64,000 bases of DNA. Origin: Lachnospiraceae bacterium. Lineage in GTDB: Bacteria; Bacillota; Clostridia; Lachnospirales; Lachnospiraceae. Below, one piece after another: positions 27,123 through 36,954 of the stretch. The notes below the pieces were generated by a model. That model saw nothing but the letters and a program-made list of their open reading frames with translations. It was not told the origin of the DNA and searched no databases. The first letter of the stretch is position 1. Each line of letters starts with the position of its first letter. Both the position numbers and the translations under genes were made by a program. The stretch is from the NCBI GenBank assembly GCA_024399135.1, contig JAKSHY010000014.1, positions 1 to 64,000 on the forward strand, in the 5' to 3' direction.

Positions 27123-28154
27123 TTAATACTCTCGATTACTTAAATATGCCTCAACGTTCTCTTTAGTAAACACTTTTTCATCAATGATATATTTTTTACC
27201 TACCTGCTGACCTGCATCCATCTTCTTAATTACTTCTGCAACAAGGTTTCCAAGCAATGGATTACATTCAACATCAACATTTATATTTCCATTATATACA
27301 TTTACCAATGCTTCGTGACCTGCATCGAACGAAATCATGATGATATCACCATTTGCACCGACAGTTCTTTCTGCTTCATTAATTGCTTCAATAGCGCCGA
27401 ACGTCATATCATCATTTTCTGAAAAGACTACATCTATTTTCTCATAACGCTTAAGTAGTCTTGCCATCTCCTCTTTTCCTTTGGCCGTAGTAAAATCAGC
27501 GTCTGCCTTTTCGAGTATCGTCCAGTTAGGATTCTTAGCTGCTATGTTATAGAATCCTGTCTCTCTTCCAATCTGAGCTGATGACCCTGGAGTTCCCTGA
27601 AGAATAACTATATTAACCTTGTCCTCCTCAGTATATCCTCTTCTTTCTAGCTCTCCTTCAAGCCACGTACCAGCTCTTGCTCCTTCAAGTTCCATATCAG
27701 AGCCGATATGAGTTGCATATAGCGACGAATCCTGAACTTCTACCTCTCTGTCCATTAGAATTACAGGTATTCCTGCTTCCTTAGCTTCTCGAAGCACTGA
27801 ATCCCAGCCCTTTTCTGTTACAGGAGCTAATACTATGTAGTCGACATCCTGAGATATGAAATCTCTTATATCTTTAATCTGATTTTCCTGATTTTGTCTT
27901 GCATTATTGATGATAGTAAAAAATCTGTTTTCCTTAGAGAGTGCATCCTCTACAGATTTAGTATTGGCAAGTCTCCACACCGATTCATATCCTAACTGTG
28001 AAACTCCGACTACTATCATTCCCTCATCTTCGCTAGTCTCCATATTCTGCGTCTTTGGGGACAAAAATATACCGTAGCTTTCGCCTAAAAACATAATGGC
28101 CAGAATAATTATTACTATTATAATGGTATTTAAATAGTATTTTCTATTTTTCAC
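27123..28154 (-). CDS. Membrane-anchored sugar-binding protein, sensor partner of the kinase
   Basis: One N-terminal membrane helix without a lipobox (TIIIVIIILAIMFLGE) is followed by a YtfQ-like Peripla_BP_4 domain: VGVSQLGYESVWRLANTKS, DYIVLAPVTEKGWDSVLREA, VILMDREVEVQDSSLYATH, VVFSENDDMTFGAIEAI. It lies between the kinase and regulator genes and overlaps the kinase gene by 11 bases. Binding proteins in this position are thought to present sugar to the kinase's outer domain rather than to a transporter. It is a divergent paralogue of the transport SBP at 23169-24170. Confidence 0.85.
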   Translation of the reverse strand: MKNRKYYLNTIIIVIIILAIMFLGESYGIFLSPKTQNMETSEDEGMIVVGVSQLGYESVWRLANTKSVEDALSKENRFFTIINNARQNQENQIKDIRDFISQDVDYIVLAPVTEKGWDSVLREAKEAGIPVILMDREVEVQDSSLYATHIGSDMELEGARAGTWLEGELERRGYTEEDKVNIVILQGTPGSSAQIGRETGFYNIAAKNPNWTILEKADADFTTAKGKEEMARLLKRYEKIDVVFSENDDMTFGAIEAINEAERTVGANGDIIMISFDAGHEALVNVYNGNINVDVECNPLLGNLVAEVIKKMDAGQQVGKKYIIDEKVFTKENVEAYLSNREY

Positions 28155-29625
28155 TATCCATTCCTCCGTTTATTGCGAAATTAATGGCAGGAATAGTAAC
28201 GGTAACAGTTGTTCCGACATTTTGAACAGAATCAATTTTCATTCCATACTCTTCACCAAAATGCATACGTATTCTTTCATTAACGTTAGCAAGACCAAAG
28301 CCTGCATCTGTCTCCTTGCATTTTCTTGTAATTTCTTTTCGAAGCTTTTCCAGGGTCTCTTCATCCATACCAACACCATCATCTTTAATGGTAAGTATAA
28401 TGTCGTTATTCTCTTTTCTTCCTGTTATCTCAATTTTTCCCTTAGCTCTTTTATATTTAATACCATGGTAGAGAGAATTCTCTACAAGTGGCTGTAATGT
28501 CAGCTTCTGAATCTCATAATTATATATTTCTTTATCTATATCTATAGAATAATCGAGGATATCATTATAACGAACCTGCTGAATACTAAGATATGTTTCA
28601 ATATGCTCTTTCTCATTCTTAATCGGAATTAATTCCTGACCTTTACTTAATACAAGTCTGAAAAGCTTCGATAATGCCATAACAACTTCAATGGCTCTTT
28701 CATTATCATTGGATTCAACAAGCCATACTATAGTATCTAAAGTATTATATAAAAAATGTGGATTAATCTGTTCCTGAAGAAGACGAAGCTCTGCATATCT
28801 CATAATTTTCTCGTCTTCTTTTATAGTCTCAACCAAAAGATTAAGCTTTCCAGACATATCATTAACAGAATCGGCAAGCATCATTATTTCATCATCTGAA
28901 TCAATAGATACTTTACTTTCGAAATCTCCATCTGCAATCCTGTTAGTTGCATCAATAAGCTTATCTAAAGGTCTGGTTATTTTCCTAACTGTCTTAAACG
29001 AAGAAATAAGGGCCAAAATTACGATGAACAGAACTATTACTGACCAGAAAATAGTAAAGAATATTACCCTTTGGTGAAGCTCCGCCTGAAGCGTTTCAAT
29101 ATCCTTAGTCTGATACTGAATAAAGTACTGAATATCATCCTGTATCAAATCTGTAATAATATAGATATCCGAATTAAGAGCATTCATGTTTTCATCATAT
29201 TTTCCACCATTTTCCAGATTGTTTTCGATGATAAGAACCTTTTCTCTTAATGCATTAAGATTATTACTTAATCTTTGAAGCCAGATTCTGCTGTTCTCAT
29301 TAGAACTGGCCATAAGCTCAGCTATGTCAGACTGAAAGGTATCTATCATATTTTCCGGGATCCTGTACTCTTCATCCTGACTTTTTAAATCAGCATGTCC
29401 GACTATTTCTTTGTATATTTCTTCATTGATGTCATTCTTGAACGATACATTATAATCATTAGCTACCGTAAGATTAGAAACTATACTTTCATATGCCTTG
29501 GAATAATTGAGCAAAGATATAATTAAATACGCAATAACAATAAGTAATGGAGCCATTCCCATTACAACAATCGATAACAGCTTTCCTTTTATTGAGTTGT
29601 TAATCTGTCTTTCCTGCATATACAA
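28144..29625 (-). CDS. YesM-type sensor histidine kinase
   Basis: Two membrane helices (about 16-38 and 190-210) bracket a helical outer domain. A HAMP segment (ITRPLDKLIDATNRIADGDF) is followed by the His_kinase block LQEQINPHFLYNTLDTIVWL with the phospho-histidine near residue 288, then a HATPase domain (LQPLVENSLYHGIKYK, DDGVGMDEETL, GFGLANVNERI). It is the first gene of a kinase/binding-protein/regulator set, divergent from the glycosyltransferase. Ligand is probably a monosaccharide captured by the adjacent anchored binding protein. Confidence 0.9.
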   Translation of the reverse strand: MYMQERQINNSIKGKLLSIVVMGMAPLLIVIAYLIISLLNYSKAYESIVSNLTVANDYNVSFKNDINEEIYKEIVGHADLKSQDEEYRIPENMIDTFQSDIAELMASSNENSRIWLQRLSNNLNALREKVLIIENNLENGGKYDENMNALNSDIYIITDLIQDDIQYFIQYQTKDIETLQAELHQRVIFFTIFWSVIVLFIVILALISSFKTVRKITRPLDKLIDATNRIADGDFESKVSIDSDDEIMMLADSVNDMSGKLNLLVETIKEDEKIMRYAELRLLQEQINPHFLYNTLDTIVWLVESNDNERAIEVVMALSKLFRLVLSKGQELIPIKNEKEHIETYLSIQQVRYNDILDYSIDIDKEIYNYEIQKLTLQPLVENSLYHGIKYKRAKGKIEITGRKENNDIILTIKDDGVGMDEETLEKLRKEITRKCKETDAGFGLANVNERIRMHFGEEYGMKIDSVQNVGTTVTVTIPAINFAINGGMDSEK

Positions 29626-29703
29626 TCAATCTATCCTAATTTTCTTTTCAATATTTTAAGATTATACTATAATTGTAATAGATATGTCATCACGAGGTAA
29701 TCT

Positions 29704-30633
29704 ATGAAAAAAATATCTGTCATTGTTCCTTGCTACAACGAAGAATCAACAATTGAATTATTTCATCAGGCCATAACCAAAATGTGGGATGAAGATGCGA
29801 AGCTAAGGGATAATTATGAATTGGAGCTTCAATTCATTGATGATGGTTCAAAGGACAAAACTTATCCTATATTAAAGGAATTGGCGAAAAAAGATTCTAA
29901 AGTGCATTTTGCTTCATTCTCCAGAAATTTCGGAAAAGAAGCTGCCATGTTCTGTGGACTAAGACAGTGTACAGGAGATGCAGCTGTTATGATAGACGCT
30001 GATCTTCAACATCCTGTCGAAACCATAAAGGACATGATTGATAAATGGGAAGAGGGCTATGACATTGTAGAAGGTGTTAAATCTTCACGAGGAAAAGAAA
30101 GGAAGACTCACGGACTTTTCGCTAATATCTTCTATAAGATGATTAGTAAGATGACCGGATTTGATATGAAGAATTCTTCTGATTTTAAATTCCTTGATCG
30201 AAAGGTTGTTGATGCTCTTGACTCCTTTACAGAAAAAGAAACCTTCTTTAGAGCTCTTTCATTCTGGACAGGTTTCAGGAATACAACTGTTGAGTATGAG
30301 GTTCAGGACCGTGTAGCCGGAAATAGCAAATGGTCAACCAAGAGTCTTATTAAATATGCTTTCCGGAATATAACAGCTTTTACATTCACACCGCTGTATT
30401 TCATTGCAGTTCTTGGTGTCATAGTAATGCTGGTTGGTTTAGGGCTTGGAATTGATGCTGTAATCTCCTATCTCTTAGGAAAAGCAGTAGGTGGTTATCC
30501 ATCACTGGTCGTACTTATATCTTTGTCAACAGGAGCAATTCTTTTAAGTCTTGGAATAATAGCTGTATACATTGCCAAGATGTTTCAGGAAATTAAAAAT
30601 AGACCCAGATATATCCTTCAAGATAAAGAATAA
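29704..30633 (+). CDS. Family 2 glycosyltransferase, DPM1/GtrB-like, with two membrane helices
   Basis: The 309 residues contain an N-terminal GT-A domain (SVIVPCYNEESTIELFHQAI, IDDGSKDKT, MIDADLQHP) and two C-terminal hydrophobic spans (about 230-255 and 275-297) that anchor it in the membrane. This is the shape of enzymes that load a sugar onto a polyprenyl phosphate carrier for later transfer outside the cell. A CGAGG ribosome site precedes the ATG. It is monocistronic and ends at a two-way terminator shared with the convergent deacetylase. Confidence 0.85.
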   Translation: MKKISVIVPCYNEESTIELFHQAITKMWDEDAKLRDNYELELQFIDDGSKDKTYPILKELAKKDSKVHFASFSRNFGKEAAMFCGLRQCTGDAAVMIDADLQHPVETIKDMIDKWEEGYDIVEGVKSSRGKERKTHGLFANIFYKMISKMTGFDMKNSSDFKFLDRKVVDALDSFTEKETFFRALSFWTGFRNTTVEYEVQDRVAGNSKWSTKSLIKYAFRNITAFTFTPLYFIAVLGVIVMLVGLGLGIDAVISYLLGKAVGGYPSLVVLISLSTGAILLSLGIIAVYIAKMFQEIKNRPRYILQDKE

Positions 30634-30660
30634 AGAACAGGTTATAAGCCTGTTCTTTTT
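30632..30660. terminator. Bidirectional terminator between the glycosyltransferase and deacetylase genes
   Basis: AAGAACAGG and CCTGTTCTT pair across a 7-base loop, with T-runs on the plus strand and A-runs at the other side. It overlaps the last codons of the convergent minus-strand gene. Confidence 0.8.
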
Positions 30661-31505
30661 AATGCACCATCATATTCTATATTTCTATTTTCGGAAATCT
30701 GGAAGGCTCTGTCGCCTTCACTAAAATCATCAAGGTTTTCATCCTTTAAAACTATTCCCGGATGACATACTATCTCAAAATACATATCACGTTTCTTCAT
30801 ATAGGAAATAACCTTAGGCGCCAGACGATCGATTCTTTCCTTATCCATTCTGCCACTCATTATTAATCCCAATATATAGCCATAGGAAATTGTTTTTTCT
30901 CTTAGCTTCCTTATACATCTGCCAGACAGGAAGTTTAAAATTACATTCTTAATTACATTAGTTAATGGAAATGTTCCAACAACTCCACCTGTAGTGAAGA
31001 ACATTAAGAATGGCTCCTTTGATACTCTGACGAATTCAAGCTTTTTAAATAGACCAAGCTCTTCAACTGCTTTTAACATAGCATCAAATACTATTGGTAT
31101 CATATGAGTATGAACATGAGAATCCAGTCTTAGGCCTACACCCTCTGGAAGATCTTCATACACTTTTTTAATCTGCGCCTTAATCTCATCTGTCAGCTTG
31201 TTCTTTAGTACAGCGTGCCTGATTCCTGGTATATATGAGCGAAGAAACAGCTTACCCCATGAAGATGCTCTGTATTTTCCCGAAAGAGACATTCCATCTA
31301 CTAAATTTACATGTATTGAAATATATGGTTTATTAGGAAGACTGTCCCAATTTTTCTTTAAGTACTCCATACATTCTTCATAACAGCTCATGTTTGGAAG
31401 AATACTGATACTATTCAATCTGCCTTCCCTTACAAGCTCAAGTATTCTTTTTGATGCATTCAATGATGACGCATAATCATCTGAATGGTAATCTACGAAA
31501 TACAT
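30642..31505 (-). CDS. YdjC/ChbG-family carbohydrate deacetylase
   Basis: This 287-residue protein has the YdjC features: the metal-site FVDYHSDDYASS at the start, SIHVNLVDG, LRLDSHVHTHMIP, and EIVCHPG near the end. Family members remove acetyl groups from N-acetylated sugars (ChbG, HpnK). Its ATG overlaps the stop of the DUF4956 gene by one base. As the last gene of a surface-polymer block it may deacetylate a glycan precursor or polymer; there is no signal peptide, so it acts in the cytosol. Confidence 0.85.
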   Translation of the reverse strand: MYFVDYHSDDYASSLNASKRILELVREGRLNSISILPNMSCYEECMEYLKKNWDSLPNKPYISIHVNLVDGMSLSGKYRASSWGKLFLRSYIPGIRHAVLKNKLTDEIKAQIKKVYEDLPEGVGLRLDSHVHTHMIPIVFDAMLKAVEELGLFKKLEFVRVSKEPFLMFFTTGGVVGTFPLTNVIKNVILNFLSGRCIRKLREKTISYGYILGLIMSGRMDKERIDRLAPKVISYMKKRDMYFEIVCHPGIVLKDENLDDFSEGDRAFQISENRNIEYDGALKRTGL

Positions 31506-32179
31506 TAAATTCTAACCTCACCATCATGTGCTAACAAAGACACATTTACAACAGAATCTATCGAAGAGATTTCACTAACTATACTTTTTTCTTCTTTACT
31601 GTATACCTCAAGAATAATATCAAAACCGTTCTTCTTAAGATTTCTTGATTTTACCTTATAGCTTTTACAGGTTTTAGCAACTATTTTAACAATTTCATCT
31701 TCTGAATCCACTGATTCACTATTAACTATAAGAAGAAGTGGTCTTCTTGAGCCTGGCATATATTCCAGTACGAAGATACCAACAGTAATAATGAGTGCTA
31801 CTATAACAGCTACCTTAAAAAGTCCTGCGCCACAGATGATACCCTCTCCTATTGACCAGAACAAAAACATAAGATCCATTGAACTTTTAATGGCCGTCCT
31901 GAATCTTACTATTGAAAGAGCACCTACCATACCTAAGGAAATTACTATGCTTGACTGCATCGCAACAATTATTCCTGCAGTAATAACACTAATGAGAGCC
32001 ATTGAATTATGAAATGTTTTATCATACATAGCTGTTCTGTTCGCAAGCTTATATATGAAATAAATATATAAGCCAATTAGGAATGTTATTCCTAAAACAA
32101 CAACTATCTGACTTGTCGGTATATCCTGGCTCGAAAAGCCTTCCAGTACTGATTTTTTAATTGCATCCTGAAAACTCAT
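31505..32179 (-). CDS. DUF4956 membrane protein
   Basis: It has about four membrane helices in the first two thirds, with the family-typical segment GMVGALSIVRFRTAIKSSMD, followed by a soluble ACT-like tail. DUF4956 proteins recur beside VTC-domain and CotH-kinase genes, as here, but no biochemical role is established to my knowledge. The gene overlaps the VTC gene by 4 bases (ATGA) and the next gene by one base, so all three are probably made in fixed ratio. Confidence 0.85.
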   Translation of the reverse strand: MSFQDAIKKSVLEGFSSQDIPTSQIVVVLGITFLIGLYIYFIYKLANRTAMYDKTFHNSMALISVITAGIIVAMQSSIVISLGMVGALSIVRFRTAIKSSMDLMFLFWSIGEGIICGAGLFKVAVIVALIITVGIFVLEYMPGSRRPLLLIVNSESVDSEDEIVKIVAKTCKSYKVKSRNLKKNGFDIILEVYSKEEKSIVSEISSIDSVVNVSLLAHDGEVRI

Positions 32180-32868
32180 ATTAACTCTCCTAATGTAGGT
32201 CTTAATCTGGCCTGATAATATTTAGAATAGGAAGTTTTCGAAAGTGAAACTTCCTTAAGAATCCTTAAAATGTAATCTGGAAGAAGCTCATCATATTTCA
32301 CCTCGAGAATGTGATATCCTTCTTCCATAACCGGAACAACTGGCATTATTTTATCATAAAACGCTTCTACTTTCGAACAGGCTCCAATATTCTTGTCAAA
32401 AGTAATTCTTACATTTCCAATTCTTTCAACTAATGCCGTCCTTTCATATTCAACAATAATCTTAGGCTTGGAATTATTGCACGAAATATAAGAATAGAAT
32501 TCTTTTTTTAGTGCTTCGTCTTCCTTTTTTGGTGCTGGAAGCTGACCGTTAATATACAGGTTGGCCTCTTCTTTCGTAAGAGCCGTCGAATCCTTATGCT
32601 TATATCCGTGTATCATTTTTTTAAGCTCTAGATTAATGACATTGGTGTCATTATCGTATGTTCTTATTCTGTATTTAAATCTGTTATCAACTCCTGCTAT
32701 GGTATCCTGCAGGGCTGTATCATACATATCATCAAAATACACACTTCTTATAAGATATGACCCATCATCTCCATGCGCATCGGCTTTCATGCACTCAGAC
32801 AGTCGCACCTTTAAATATTCAATTTGAGCTTCATCAACTATATATTTGTTCTCTACTCTGTAATCCAT
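32176..32868 (-). CDS. VTC-domain protein (polyphosphate polymerase-like)
   Basis: The 230 residues form a VTC domain: YRVENKYIVDEAQ with the ENKY motif, YLIRSVYFDD, KYRIRTYDN, LELKKMIHGY, IIVEYERTALV, and HILEVKYDELLPD. The basic and acidic residues of the tunnel are in place. In yeast Vtc4 this domain makes polyphosphate; bacterial versions next to CotH and DUF4956 are less well defined and may act on other phosphoryl substrates. It overlaps cotH by 16 bases. Confidence 0.85.
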   Translation of the reverse strand: MDYRVENKYIVDEAQIEYLKVRLSECMKADAHGDDGSYLIRSVYFDDMYDTALQDTIAGVDNRFKYRIRTYDNDTNVINLELKKMIHGYKHKDSTALTKEEANLYINGQLPAPKKEDEALKKEFYSYISCNNSKPKIIVEYERTALVERIGNVRITFDKNIGACSKVEAFYDKIMPVVPVMEEGYHILEVKYDELLPDYILRILKEVSLSKTSYSKYYQARLRPTLGELI

Positions 32869-34382
32869 AACGAGTCTAAAAATTCTTTTCGTATGCTTAT
32901 GAATTCCTTCAGCTTTTCATACTCTTTAGTATCTGTAGGATTATATCCCTTTTCCTCATACATATCATGCCATCTTACTGAATCCATAGTAGCAGAATAT
33001 GAAAGAAAATCCCTGTATTCATCTATTTCTTTTTTAACAAAAGTATCTAACCTGTTGGATATTTTTTCCTCATAGATTTTTCTGACTGTATTTTGAAAAT
33101 CTTCCTTTTCATACAGGCTTTTCCACCAGTCAGAATGCGATGAAGCAATGGATAAAAGTGTTAATCCCGTAGCATCTTTTCCATAATACTCCATCCAGTC
33201 AAGATAATTTCCAAGACTCATATCATAGTCCCATCCAGGAGCCATTTTGAGTTTTGAATCAACTGTATCCGTATCTTTAAAGAAGAATGCACTGCTGACA
33301 CCAGCATCATAATTTTTGGTAACTTCTTCAATCAGATACCTTTTTGCGAATGAATCAGTATCAATATATTCTTTGTACTGATCATCATCACTATATATTG
33401 TATTTTCAACTTGATCCAAATAGTCCTTAAGATATTTTACTTCTCTGTAGGATGAATATTTCGGAGATCTAATAAAGAAATGCTCCTTATTCTTCGTAAC
33501 AAAACCTGACGGTGTTATTGGTAGCTCCAGCTTATATCTTCCCTCGAATTCCCTCTCTATTAGATATCCACCCGAAAGATCCACTGGCTCCATAGGAAGA
33601 TCTGTTGCCTTTAAATCCTCTTCCTCAATAATTGTATAGGCATCCAGATTAGATTTTTTATATATATTCTTAAGAATCAGTTCCAGATTGGTTACGTTAA
33701 TTCTCTTCTCACCTATATCAATGGTATCCATAAGATAATAGTTACCCATATAGTCACCATTAATGAAAAGATCTACATATCGACCCTCATGAGCGTAGTC
33801 GATTTCTGAAGTCACCTCAAGTTTTCTTGCTATATCATTTCTTAAAAAGGTCGCATCTGATGCATTCGCAATTAGAGCAAAGCTTCCTCCACCTGGAAGG
33901 TTAAGTAAATCGTCAGTTTCTCTGGCTAATGATATACTAAATGGCTTCTTCTCCCAATTAGTCCAGGAATAGTTTCCTCTACCTGATATCTTACTTAATC
34001 CACCCTCGTAAATTCTCTCGCCATCCTTCGAAAATACTCTTATTGAACCGGTTTCCTCATATTCCTTATCAGCGTATATTTTTTCAAGACTGTTTGATTT
34101 CGTATTAATAAATACTGTATCGAGATTAGCAGACTTTAAGATATTAATATCTATATCTTTGGCTCCTTCTGAATATTCCACGTCCTCTACGTTAGAATAG
34201 CTTGGAAGAAAAAGATAATACTCATCAGAGGAATTTTTAAATATATTAATAATTTCACCATCAAGCTCTGCGTAAATATAATCCATATCCGCATTCTGTC
34301 TTGATGCGATATCCTCATTAACCATTAGAATAATAGCAAGAAGTGCCACGATAATGAGAATAAGCTTAATTATCTTCTTCAT
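32853..34382 (-). CDS. CotH-family secreted/membrane-anchored protein kinase
   Basis: I choose MKKIIKLILIIVALLAIIL as the start, giving a signal anchor and a 17-base overlap with the YfhO-like gene; a longer frame to 34436 lacks sense. The CotH domain is recognised by ISGRGNYSWTNWEKKPFSI, SFALIANASDATFLRND, LFINGDYMGNYYLMDTI and the metal-binding GWDYDMSLGNY. CotH proteins in spores phosphorylate coat proteins. Here, outside the membrane and linked to VTC and DUF4956, it may phosphorylate a surface protein or polymer. Confidence 0.85.
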   Translation of the reverse strand: MKKIIKLILIIVALLAIILMVNEDIASRQNADMDYIYAELDGEIINIFKNSSDEYYLFLPSYSNVEDVEYSEGAKDIDINILKSANLDTVFINTKSNSLEKIYADKEYEETGSIRVFSKDGERIYEGGLSKISGRGNYSWTNWEKKPFSISLARETDDLLNLPGGGSFALIANASDATFLRNDIARKLEVTSEIDYAHEGRYVDLFINGDYMGNYYLMDTIDIGEKRINVTNLELILKNIYKKSNLDAYTIIEEEDLKATDLPMEPVDLSGGYLIEREFEGRYKLELPITPSGFVTKNKEHFFIRSPKYSSYREVKYLKDYLDQVENTIYSDDDQYKEYIDTDSFAKRYLIEEVTKNYDAGVSSAFFFKDTDTVDSKLKMAPGWDYDMSLGNYLDWMEYYGKDATGLTLLSIASSHSDWWKSLYEKEDFQNTVRKIYEEKISNRLDTFVKKEIDEYRDFLSYSATMDSVRWHDMYEEKGYNPTDTKEYEKLKEFISIRKEFLDSLWITE

Positions 34383-36954
34383 TGCCGCCATTATCCTCTG
34401 TCTTATTAGCTTCAGCCTTTTTGGCCTTAAGGACATTCGAAATCATAATTCCGAAAACTGCTATTGATATTATCGAAATCATAATTCCCGTAATTAGTCC
34501 CTTAGGAGTAAATTTCAAATCCACCACATTAACATCATTAATATCATCAAGTGGAATATATAAAAGTGCATCATAGAGCATCATAGGTTTTTCAGGATAA
34601 CGATTAGCAAGTATTCTCCATCCCTCTTCGAAAGAAATCGTAGTGAATATTCCATCATATTTTTCTGTATTAATCTTAAGATGCGAAGAACTTATCTCTT
34701 CAATATCGAGGGATCGTAAGTTAACAGTATTATAAGCATCCTCTAATACTGAAAGATCTTCTGTTACGAATAATTCTTCTCCAAAGGTTGGATCCTTCGT
34801 ATCAGCCTCAATATCAATTAATACAGTGTCATCCTTACTGTAGTATCCAAGATTTAAAACCTTGTAGGATGATGCGTTTCCATATCCTGTATATAATTCT
34901 CCGTTAATATATACCACAAGACCCTGTTCTACATTCTCAAGATCAGCAAGGTACATGTAAAGCTCGCCATCGATTGAAGGATTAATTGCATAATGCCTGA
35001 ATACCACATCGTCTTTAGTATCTTCTGTCATTTTGAAGTCAGCCTTCTTGAAGATATTAATCTTTTCTCCTAAAAGTGATGAATATATTCTTTCCTGATA
35101 ATCAAATGGATCTTCGTCGTCGATAACATCAACATTAAAATCATTAACCCCGATTGCCACAGACAATGCATATGGATTCTTATATGCACTAACATTGTCA
35201 TCTATTATCTTCTCGTATGATGGATGCATTCTGTGTGTGCCATCACTAACGAGATACTTTATTCCTAGAAGACTGTCCATAGTGACTGTATTATCGAAAC
35301 CATAGTGAGTATACAATCCATCATCATTAAAACCTAAATCCCGAAGAAAATATCTGACATAGGTCATACCTGCTGAACTATAGTGCGTAACTCCTTTAAA
35401 ATCGTACTGCATTGCATCGTTTTGCTGTCTTGGATTATAATTCTCCATCCTGTAGAAGCCATCATCCATCGCTTTTATCTTATCGATAGTATTTTTAGTA
35501 GCATTTATGGTTTCCACATAGGCCTTCATCGAATTATTATTAACTGACTGCCAGTGATATGTATAAGAAGCATTAAGACCAAGATCCGATGTCTGTATAA
35601 GTCCCACTAATATAAGAATTGCCAAAGTGCCCTTCTTTAAATTCTTCTTAAGTACAAAAATATAAACAATACCAATAATAAAATATGTAGCTAATAAAGC
35701 CCAGTTCAAATATATAGTCATACTACTGATATGATCATATCTTATTCTTAAAACTTCATAGAACATAACCGCAACAATTGCGAATGAAATGATGGTTTTC
35801 CTAAACGAAATAATATCTCTGTCTGCCATAGCCTTTGAAGAAGACAAAACCATTAAGAAAATCCACATATATGCATATCTGTATGGATGTCCTGAAGGCT
35901 CCATACCTGCATGCCAGAAGAGATTAACTGCATCATTGCAGAATGAAAACAAAAGAATTCCGAAAAGAACCAAAGTTCCTATTCTCTCCTTCAACTTCCT
36001 GTGATTATCCAGAAAGTAAAGAAGCGTAAGAATAATAAACAGCACTCCGCAAAATACCTGTGGCCATCCAAATCTGGCTTCAATATAGTCATAAGAACAC
36101 GATGGAAGCTTGGAAAATACATCTCGTATAATCAAATTATTTCCGTTAAGTGAAAGACCAAGCTGTCCTATATCTTTTGGTGAGTTAAATAATTCCAAGG
36201 CTGTTGGAATTAATAGAGCCGCATCAATACCAGCTGAAAGAAGTGATGAATAAATAATTCTTCCAATTGCCCTAAATGGATTTTGAGGTCTTCTTACGAA
36301 AAAGAAGAACAGAGTCCATAAAAACAGGAATACTATAATCTGATAGGTAATGTAATAATTAAGATACAGTATCAAAGAAAGGATAACTATATAGAAAATC
36401 CTGTTCTTATTTTCGATTAACTCTTCAATAGCCCATATAATAAGTGGAAAAAGAATAACTACATCTATCCACATCATATTCATGCTGTGAGCGAAAATGA
36501 AACTTGAAAATCCCCAGGTCACTCCTCCAATAATCGAAACTATTGAATGCTCCGATCCTACAGTTCTTTGCAAATATATACTCATAATGGCTGCTGCCAA
36601 ATAGAGTTTAACTCCTATTATGAATGTAACTCCAAGGGGAATATATGCCTGTGGAATAAGGCATAATAATAATAGAAACGGACTCGAAAGATAATATACC
36701 TCGAATCCTACCATTCCAGCACCTAGCGTAGTACTGAAAGAATATAACAAATCATTTTTTCCGAATAATACTGTCCTTAAATATGAATAATAATCAACAT
36801 ACTGTCTTTTCATATCATACATAAGAAAAGTGTTGTCACCAAAAGGTGTTATTCTGCTCAGAAAAAGCACAACAAAAAACATAGCCAGCACAATTGCGCC
36901 GGCTATAAGAGCTGGTTTGAAGCTATATTCTTTTGTTGACCTAACACCCTGCAT
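34366..36954 (-). CDS. YfhO-family multi-pass membrane protein
   Basis: This 862-residue protein has a dozen or more membrane helices in the first half and one at the end, with a soluble domain between. TPFGDNTFLMYDMKRQYVDY and YSFSTTLGAGMVGFEVYYLS match the YfhO family, whose members resemble GT-C glycosyltransferases and decorate teichoic acids in Bacillus/Listeria relatives. Its ATG overlaps the aroQ stop (TAATG), linking it to the aromatic operon. Likely role is adding sugar to a surface polymer (inference). Confidence 0.85.
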   Translation of the reverse strand: MQGVRSTKEYSFKPALIAGAIVLAMFFVVLFLSRITPFGDNTFLMYDMKRQYVDYYSYLRTVLFGKNDLLYSFSTTLGAGMVGFEVYYLSSPFLLLLCLIPQAYIPLGVTFIIGVKLYLAAAIMSIYLQRTVGSEHSIVSIIGGVTWGFSSFIFAHSMNMMWIDVVILFPLIIWAIEELIENKNRIFYIVILSLILYLNYYITYQIIVFLFLWTLFFFFVRRPQNPFRAIGRIIYSSLLSAGIDAALLIPTALELFNSPKDIGQLGLSLNGNNLIIRDVFSKLPSCSYDYIEARFGWPQVFCGVLFIILTLLYFLDNHRKLKERIGTLVLFGILLFSFCNDAVNLFWHAGMEPSGHPYRYAYMWIFLMVLSSSKAMADRDIISFRKTIISFAIVAVMFYEVLRIRYDHISSMTIYLNWALLATYFIIGIVYIFVLKKNLKKGTLAILILVGLIQTSDLGLNASYTYHWQSVNNNSMKAYVETINATKNTIDKIKAMDDGFYRMENYNPRQQNDAMQYDFKGVTHYSSAGMTYVRYFLRDLGFNDDGLYTHYGFDNTVTMDSLLGIKYLVSDGTHRMHPSYEKIIDDNVSAYKNPYALSVAIGVNDFNVDVIDDEDPFDYQERIYSSLLGEKINIFKKADFKMTEDTKDDVVFRHYAINPSIDGELYMYLADLENVEQGLVVYINGELYTGYGNASSYKVLNLGYYSKDDTVLIDIEADTKDPTFGEELFVTEDLSVLEDAYNTVNLRSLDIEEISSSHLKINTEKYDGIFTTISFEEGWRILANRYPEKPMMLYDALLYIPLDDINDVNVVDLKFTPKGLITGIMISIISIAVFGIMISNVLKAKKAEANKTEDNGGNEEDN

